This document shows positions 57,793 through 64,000 of a stretch of 64,000 nt of DNA, one piece after another. This stretch comes from Pristionchus mayeri. Its lineage: Eukaryota; Nematoda; Chromadorea; Rhabditida; Neodiplogasteridae. The stretch's first letter is position 1. The number at the start of each line of letters is the position of its first letter. The stretch spans positions 52,011,257 to 52,075,256 of the forward strand of contig BTRK01000006.1 in the NCBI GenBank assembly GCA_036245805.1. Direction: 5' to 3'. A model generated the notes under the pieces. It ran no database searches. It was not told the origin of the DNA and saw only the letters and a program-made list of their open reading frames with translations. The position numbers were made by a program, and so were the translations under genes.

Positions 57793-60700
57793 TTAGTTGT
57801 CGACGAAGCAGTCGTACTCCGTATCGCAGGGACGCAGCTGGCACGCGTACGACATCGAGTTCTTCAGGGGATCAGTGCACGGCGCGGAGAACCTGCAATT
57901 AGAATCGAATAACTACGGACTCTTCGTTTCACTTGCTGCCTGGCCAGCCAAGCCTGTGACAGAGCAGGCAATAGGTCGGATGAGAACTATGATGACTAGG
58001 ATGAGAACTCTCATCCGACGTGGTGGCCACAGAGCCCTAACCTGCAGTCATCCACTTCGATGGCAAAACAACCAAGAACTCTCGAACTGCCAAGCACTGT
58101 CATTGCTAGGGTTCTCTTATTGGAAATTTTTTTGTATCACTTTCAGATATGTTTCATGTGCGCTATATATATGAACTATGTAGTGTACTTGAAACATATC
58201 TGAAAATGATACAAAAAAAATTCCAATAAAGTGAACCCTAGCCATTGCGAAACAACACAAAATTCTAGCTGTCTTCACTAATCAGTACCAGGATGAAGAG
58301 AAGCCCTGCGTTTGCTGTGAGTACACGCAGTCTTGACCAGCGACGGGGTTGCCGGGGGCCCAGCTAATAGATCCTCCTTGCACCTGAAAAAAATATTTTC
58401 GAAAATACCATTTTCGAAAATAATCTCTTTTTAGTTGCTCACCCCATCGGCCCACTCGTAGCCGTTGCCATTATTCTTGAATCCGATCCAGTATCGGGAC
58501 TTGGGAGGGAACACTGAAATGAAAAATAAAAATATCTAAAAATAAAAATAAATATAATTAAAAAATATAATGAAAAGAAAAATGAAAAAAAAGCACGAGG
58601 GATATTGCACACTGGGAAAATTGTGAACAGCTCAGTCAACAGATAATTTTTTTTTGCTGAAAAAATTCGCTTACGTCCCATCAAGAAGACTTGCTTGTCA
58701 TTGTCGTGAATGGTGGAGACGAATCCCTTCTGCCCCAAGCAATTCTGCTCGGCGGCATTGTACACGGAAGCGACCTCGGCGACGTGATAGCATCCTGAAA
58801 CGCTCAATCATCCATTAAATAGTCGAAATTGGAAGCGTTTTGGAAAGTAAAAAAAACGAACCCATTGGCACTTCGCGACCGGTGTTCGGATTGGCCATGC
58901 CGTACGGGTAGAGACCGTCGGGGCAGAAGCAGTTGGCTGCAAACATTATTTAGTTTCCTTGAAATCGAAATCTCATGAAAACCATGAGCAAGCTTGCCGA
59001 GTCCTCATTTGCATCTTAGTCACTAGATTTCGAAATTCTGGATACCATATTTTTAATCAATATTCATGCTGTGGTCCGCAAAGAACATCCGCAAAGCGAC
59101 CAACCTGCGCGACTGGAATGAAGAAGCGCTCAGAAGGAAGACTAAGTGGGCTCGGAAGCTGGGACGCATGGGATTTGACCAGTGGAGCCGCGCATCTACA
59201 GACTGGGTCCCTTACAACAAGACCCGCCCCCAAGGACAACCTAGAGCGCGATGGAAAGATGACCTAAGAAGATCCCTTGGCGCGAACTGGTGGCATGCAA
59301 CTGCCGAAGAATAGACCTATTCCTCATCTGGTGTTAATCGCCTGACGTGATAAACTTGATTGATTGATTGATTGATGCTGTGGTGAGAGTGCATTGAATG
59401 AAACAACCGTGGTATCGATGCTCGTTCTCCACCCATCACTCACCGTCGCAGAAGGCGTAAAGCATGTCGGCGTTGAGGCTGTCCGGTCTCGACGACGCGT
59501 CGTTGATGTAGTATCCTTTGGTAGCGATGTCCTGCAGACCCTTGATGCCCTGGCCCTTCGAGTAGTCTGGAATACATCATTTGTCTGCATTTTGTAATAA
59601 ATAGCACAGATTATTAGACTGGGATCGCGTGGGTTGGAAATTCGACGTCAAATGCAAATTCGTAATTGCCTCCGCCTCCTCGGATTTCGCAATATGCGAG
59701 GAGAGACGATTTCGAATTTGCTATTCGATTTCGATAAAGTAATGTCACATTTCGAAAAATTTAGATCATACTTACCGATGGTAATGAAGACTCCGCCGTC
59801 GTACTGGAAGGCGTCAGAGGCCTCTCTGATGTTCGTCGCATCGAGTTGACTGAATTACTCAACTTATTTCGAAATTCGTATTTTCATATTGCCATTTCAT
59901 ACGCCCTATGATAGCTAGAGCAGAAAAGAAGGCGTGATAAAGGATAAGGCGTCAACCTCATTGCACACTGATTCGAAGTGAACATTGCAGTTCTCACTTG
60001 AATGACTTGCTCATCAGAACGATCACTCCTCTCGTGAACTCTCTCTCGACTACCGAGATCATCGACGAGGCTTGAAGGATGGCGCTGAAAGGTGGAAAAA
60101 ATCAATAATTTAGGAAACCGAGTACGTAAGTAGTTGTACAGAGGAACCCGTGTGATCTGGTCCGGTCTTCTGCTGGTGTAAAAAATCAGTACTTACTCAG
60201 TCATCTTCGTGGCCTTTCCTCCGAGATAGGGCAGCGAGAAGGCGAAGATGTCGTTATCGTTGCGGAAAGTGCCAAAATCCTTTACGGTCTGAAAGGAACA
60301 TCACTAGTGTTTATCTATTTTTTAAATATTATAATTAGAAAAACCAGTTTTTCACTAATGTAGGTGGTTTCAGTGATAACAATGTTGAAACCATACCTGC
60401 ACTTTGTCTCCATAGGCGAGCACGGCGACGTTCGACTGGTAGAATTCCGTGCCGAAAGTGAGCCCGAGCAGCGTGGATTGGATTGTAGCGGTGGCCTGAA
60501 CAACCACATTTATACACTATGAACATCTTTGACACAATGTGCCCAATGGCTTCAGCCCGGAATAATGAACAGTAAGCCATTAAGTCCGTTTTTTTCATAC
60601 CTAATCTGTGTTAATTCGAGACAATAAGGATACTACTCACGTCTCCGACAGTCTTGCTGGTCATGTCAGCCGAAGCGTCAACGATGAACACGATGTCCAG

Positions 60701-60868
60701 GTAGATCTTCTTGGGAGTACAAGCACAGTAGTTCTCGCTGGCCGGCGTCGACGTCGAGGCATCATTCCCATCGTCCCAGCTGGGACTTCCAGTCCCGGTG
60801 TAGTAGTCTCCATCAGTCTGCGCGGCAATAACTGCAGCAACGGCTGCCAACACCAGAGCGACGCGCAT
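57793..60868 (-). CDS. Secreted vWA + C-type lectin protein, copy 2 (complete)
   Basis: Eleven exons with closed phases, in gene order: 60868-60641, 60495-60397, 60288-60197, 60084-59998, 59849-59776, 59566-59444, 58936-58862, 58794-58675, 58513-58443, 58383-58289, 57892-57793. The start at 60868 follows a TTTTGCCAG/GG acceptor directly. Signal MRVALVLAAVAAVIAAQ, Ser/Thr-rich linker, then vWA (YLDIVFIVDASADMTSKTV; the MIDAS reads DASAD, so metal binding may be weakened; QSNVAVLAYGDKVQ; EFTRGVIVLMSKSF). The CTLD follows ANCFCPDGL: GCYHVAEVASVYNAAEQNC, FVSTIHDNDKQVFLMG, RYWIGFKNNG, YEWADG, SWAPGNPVAGQDCVYSQQT, YACQLRPCDTEYDC. No membrane anchor. Same architecture as nematode clec genes with N-terminal vWA, often linked to immunity. 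The last stop is followed by a TGATCTTTGATCT motif (57780-57794). Confidence 0.92.
58106..58241. mobile_element. Palindromic MITE
   Basis: CTAGGGTTCTCTTATTGGAA ... TTCCAATAAAGTGAACCCTAG inverted; the inner TTTCAGATATGTTTC also pairs. Flanks TCATTG / CCATTG. A relative lies at ~37123. In an intron of lectin copy 2. Confidence 0.8.
59066..59384 (+). mobile_element. 5'-truncated RTE-type non-LTR retrotransposon with 10-bp TSD
   Basis: Plus strand encodes the C-terminal end of an RTE-type polyprotein: KWARKLGRMGFDQWSRAST, then RPQGQPRARWKDDLRRSLGA and NWWHATAEE with stop at 59312-59314. It ends in a TTGATTGATTGATTGA 3' repeat. The direct repeat ATGCTGTGGT flanks it at 59066-59075 and 59375-59384. 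It sits in an intron of lectin copy 2 and is antisense to it. Confidence 0.9.
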
Positions 60869-62204
60869 CCCTGGCAAAAGGTAATTTTACAAACAATCAA
60901 CGGAGAGTTCCACAATGATCACGGAATTGGGAGGCATGCATATGGAGAGTAGCGAGCGAATACATCCGCACCTATGGATAAAATGATGATAACTGATAGC
61001 AGATACGAAGAAGCGATCGCAACGCCCATGATATCACGATCGACAAGCGATCAGAGGAGCAATACTTTATCAGGCAAACTTATCACCGGAAGTTCACCTG
61101 GTCCCCAAAGATCTTCACCGAAAATGACATGCAAGTGACGAAACTAAGGTATATGGATGCTTACAAATGACATTTCAGTAGCTGATAGTACAGCCCCAAA
61201 GTTGATCCCAAAGTTCCACACATAAATGACATTGAGTGGAAGAAAGTGAGGAACCAAGTACTTGCAGGCTATCAAATGACATTTACTCAGCCTGATAACA
61301 CAGTTTGGCGCTAATGCGAGTGCATCGACAACGGAAATAAGCCTCTTAGCGAGCAGTAATCCGCAAAGCCTTGGCAATTGCTCCTATGAACGTTACGTGA
61401 GCTCTCAATTCTTCGAAAGAGATTTAGACATTACTAAACCAAGCCATGAGAGAAGCTAAAAATACTAAGCTGATAATGCAAAGGACACAAATTGATCATA
61501 CAATTCAAAAAGGTTCAGTGGTTCCATTATTGAAGTCTTCACTTATAAATGAAATATATTAATTTATGAATGTGCATTGGGAGGTTAAATTACATTGTGC
61601 AACCCAAACGAAACAGTCGTGCTCCGAATCTCGAGACTAAAGCAGGCAAGCGATGATCACCGATTTCTTCAGATAAACGGATGCGGAGAACTTCAACCTT
61701 TTGCGTCAACTATTCAAATCAGCATGCTCGTCACATGCTCGTGCACTAACAATGTCTCTGAAAGACGCCACTTGTAGAAAGAAAATGCAAATCGATGCAT
61801 TGTGTAAAGTCGATTTTGGCCTGACATTCGGGCATTGCAGAACACTGGCTAAACAACTCAAGCGATGCACGAGTAGCAGCATTTCTCATCCTCGCCGATC
61901 CCCCGAGAGACCCACAGCAAGTTTTCGCTAACGAAACATCTTGACCAGCACGTCATGACTTTGCACAACCGGATGGCTGGATTGCGTTTGTATGCATGGA
62001 CGATAACAACATTTTGAGATATCAGGTATGGAGATGCGAGGAAAACGCCAATGACCAGAAAGATTAGCACGCATTGAGAAGCACAACTTTATCAGCAGAA
62101 TCTCGAGGATTAGTGCCTAAACTAGAGTTCAAAAATTCAAGAAATCGTCTCTTCATGTACCGAAGGGAAATAAAGAGGCGATTACCCGAAATTCGAAAAC
62201 CAGT
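60869..62204. other. Interval between lectin copies 2 and 3
   Basis: Holds a decayed lectin exon (61605-61697) and no intact coding exon. Confidence 0.6.
61605..61697 (-). pseudogene. Decayed terminal exon of a fourth vWA/C-type lectin copy
   Basis: The plus-strand text AACGAAACAGTCGTGCTCCG ... GCGGAGAACTTCAA aligns with the last exon of copy 2 (57793-57892: GACGAAGCAGTCGTACTCCG ... GCGGAGAACCTGCAA), sharing most positions. The reading frame is lost, and the Cys codons of CQLRPC are not preserved. Other exons of this copy were not found. Confidence 0.7.
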
Positions 62205-63077
62205 CTAAATCCAGCAATTGTAAGTCGAGTCGCACGGTCGCAGCTGACAGGCGTACAGGTGAGAGGCGTTGATCGGATCACGACAGTCGGCCGAGAGCCT
62301 GGGAAGACAATATTTCTTAAAATGCCGATGCTGTAAGAGCAAAATGAGTGGCATACTATGCAATTTAGTCGGGATGGTTTTGCAACAAAATACTTTCTTC
62401 GTGTTCTATCACCGGTCCGACAAGCGACAGGCCCAGCAAGTTAGAGAGAGAGATGTTAGAATCTTGCTAAGCCATCCCTAACACTTAGCGAAGACGTACC
62501 ACTGCGTGTTGAATCCCGAGGTCTGCTGCGCGAAGACGCAGTCCTTATTTGAAACGGGATTGCCAGGCGCCCAGTTGGTGTAGGTCTCCTTCGACTGAAT
62601 GATTTGAATTAACGAGGGTTCACTTTAAATTTTTTTCAACACAGAAGACAATGCATTTCTCTATGTTTTTATGGTAAAATCTATAAACTGCTGCACAAAA
62701 AAATGAATACACGATTTTCGAAAGTGAAATCTCACATTATCCTCCCACTTGAAAGCGCCGTTCGTGCGCTTGTAGCCGATCCAGTACTTCTTGCTCTTGT
62801 CAAAGACTGAAGTGAAATTGTACTCAAGTTTTGACTAAATCAATGACTGATCGAAATTAGCCATTTTGGGTTATTGTATCTTCATAACAATTGCGCCTCC
62901 GCTACTTGTGACAATTGGCCTCATCTAAGGTTGGCTTGAAATGAAGCAAATACTCACGTGACAGCAGGAAGAAGTTCTTGTCTGCATCGTGCACAGTGGC
63001 GACGAATCCCTTCTCGTTCTGGCAGTTTTCGTCGGCTGCATCGTAGACGGCGGCACTCATAGCCGCGTGGAAGCAAC
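62205..63077 (-). CDS. vWA/C-type lectin protein, copy 3 (5' part outside window)
   Basis: Four CTLD exons in gene order: 63077-62958, 62806-62736, 62594-62500, 62298-62205, with exon lengths (120, 71, 95, 94) nearly the same as copies 1 and 2. Residues: GCFHAAMSAAVYDAADENC, FVATVHDADKNFFLL, KYWIGYKRTNGAFKWEDN, TYTNWAPGNPVSNKDCVFAQ, ADCRDPINASHLYACQLRPC, stop after YNCWI. The upstream vWA part should lie beyond 64000. No exon is recognised between 63078 and 64000. Confidence 0.88.
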
Positions 63078-64000
63078 CTGGAATTAGTTTTCTCCGTTAT
63101 TCCGTATTTTGCACAAAGTATCAGGTTGGTGAGAAAGTAATGCTCGGTTTTTTAAATTTTTAATTCTGAGTTACCCCTCCTTTTGTTGTCGTCTGACTAT
63201 CATATTGTTATATGTAGCCGTTGATTGCCTGGATACACTTTCCATCGCACATTGGTTCAAACCTATCCAGCTACTATTGAGACCACATGATGAAGACAGA
63301 AGTACATGAACAAAGAGTTGGACCGATTACGTTTTGGCCCAGCATTCCATGGAGAGCTATGATAGGGCAACTGTTATGTCACAGCCGAAAAGTACGCCAT
63401 TCGTAGATCACAATGTAACATTTGAATCTGGTCCGCTGCGAAAGGCCTGTCAGAAAACACGCCAATTTATGAACTTGACCCTCACTGAACATCAAAAGAA
63501 ATACTCGTCTTTACCGTGTATCCACAACAATACATGTATCCATCTCAAATGTACTAAAACGAAAAACACTCTCGATTGTTAATTTAAATTTGTATTTATG
63601 TGAGTATACAATACACCCATCAAATTATGTAGCATTCATCACCCTGGCAATGGAATTTGAACATCGGAATTCGAATATTGCAAAAATCCCTGCTTCCAGC
63701 ATTGGTGAAAAGTCCTCATTTTAGAGGGTATCTGTTGATGCTACTCCTTACCTATCACTGCTCGACTAGACTTAGTCAGGGAATAGCTCCTGCTTGAGGA
63801 AATTCAATCATTCACCGGACACCAAAAATCAAAATTTTGGCCATTTTGACCTTTAGTCAACACTACTGAAAATGAATGTTTTCTAAAGCTTGGAAAGGCT
63901 TGAGTTCAAATGTGTCTCTGCCATATGTAGTGCCTTGGTATACTATGAAAACGCACTCACATATAAACCAGTCTGAACAATCCTAGAAGCATGAAACATC
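63078..64000. other. Terminal interval: intron of lectin copy 3
   Basis: Begins with normal intron sequence. At 63123 TCAGGTTGGTGAGAAAGTAA resembles a mariner-type left terminus, but no matching right end is visible. The open frame 63334-63582 plus has no recognised domain. Confidence 0.45.

Noticed and set aside
63123..63600. Mariner element at the right edge
   Set aside because: Only a left-terminus-like TCAGGTTGGTGAGAAAGTAA is visible; no matching right end or transposase, so not called.
1..64000. CRISPR array, bacterial operon or phage features
   Set aside because: Spliced genes and nematode families throughout; repeats are inverted or tandem eukaryotic types with no spacer-repeat pattern.

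Overview
The window is nuclear DNA of a free-living-type nematode, most likely a rhabditid or diplogastrid. This rests on the gene content (two beta-type insulin-like peptides, a divergent ligand-gated channel, an array of secreted von Willebrand A plus C-type lectin genes, troponin T), on compact multi-exon genes with TTTCAG acceptors, and on possible spliced-leader acceptors just upstream of start codons. The species cannot be fixed from the sequence. All genes below were assembled by eye from exon reading frames and splice phases, and most exon phases close exactly.

Layout, left to right: (1) 30-4845 minus, five-Ig-domain cell-adhesion protein of the Turtle/IGSF9 type, running off the left edge; (2) 4846-13639, a repeat-rich gap with many hAT-like hairpin MITEs and a ~160 bp tandem repeat; (3) 13640-23801 plus, SLC1 glutamate transporter lacking only its 5' exon(s); (4) 25778-28717 plus, insulin-like candidate 1; (5) 29330-33229 minus, complete troponin T (13 exons, 415 aa); (6) 34886-36892 minus, pLGIC/Cys-loop channel with an apparent 1-base frameshift in its Cys-loop; (7) 39165-39601 plus, insulin-like peptide 2; (8) 41318-43359 plus, 16-cysteine secreted protein; (9) 44420-49938 minus, complete UDP-glucuronosyltransferase (16 exons, 522 aa); (10) 50368-53874, 57793-60868 and 62205->63077 minus, three vWA/C-type lectin genes with a decayed fourth copy, and an unrecognised type II membrane protein (55931-57584 plus) between the first two.

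No operon-like functional cluster is evident: the neighbours belong to neuronal adhesion and signalling, muscle, detoxification and secreted-lectin families. The lectin tandem array is the only clear gene family expansion here.

The non-coding space is unusually rich in inverted-repeat DNA. Three hairpin MITE families (A, B, C) have different outer arms but a shared inner CTCTCTCG/CGAGAGAG core. They carry 8-bp target duplications, so they are hAT-like. One sits exactly on a splice donor. Large foldback elements, some carrying tRNA-like Pol III boxes in their arms, CACTA-ended MITEs, a mariner-type MITE and a 5'-truncated RTE-type retrotransposon with an intact 10-bp target duplication fill introns and gaps. 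A 13-base motif TGATCTTTGATCT recurs about ten times, and the troponin T introns share their own repeated unit.
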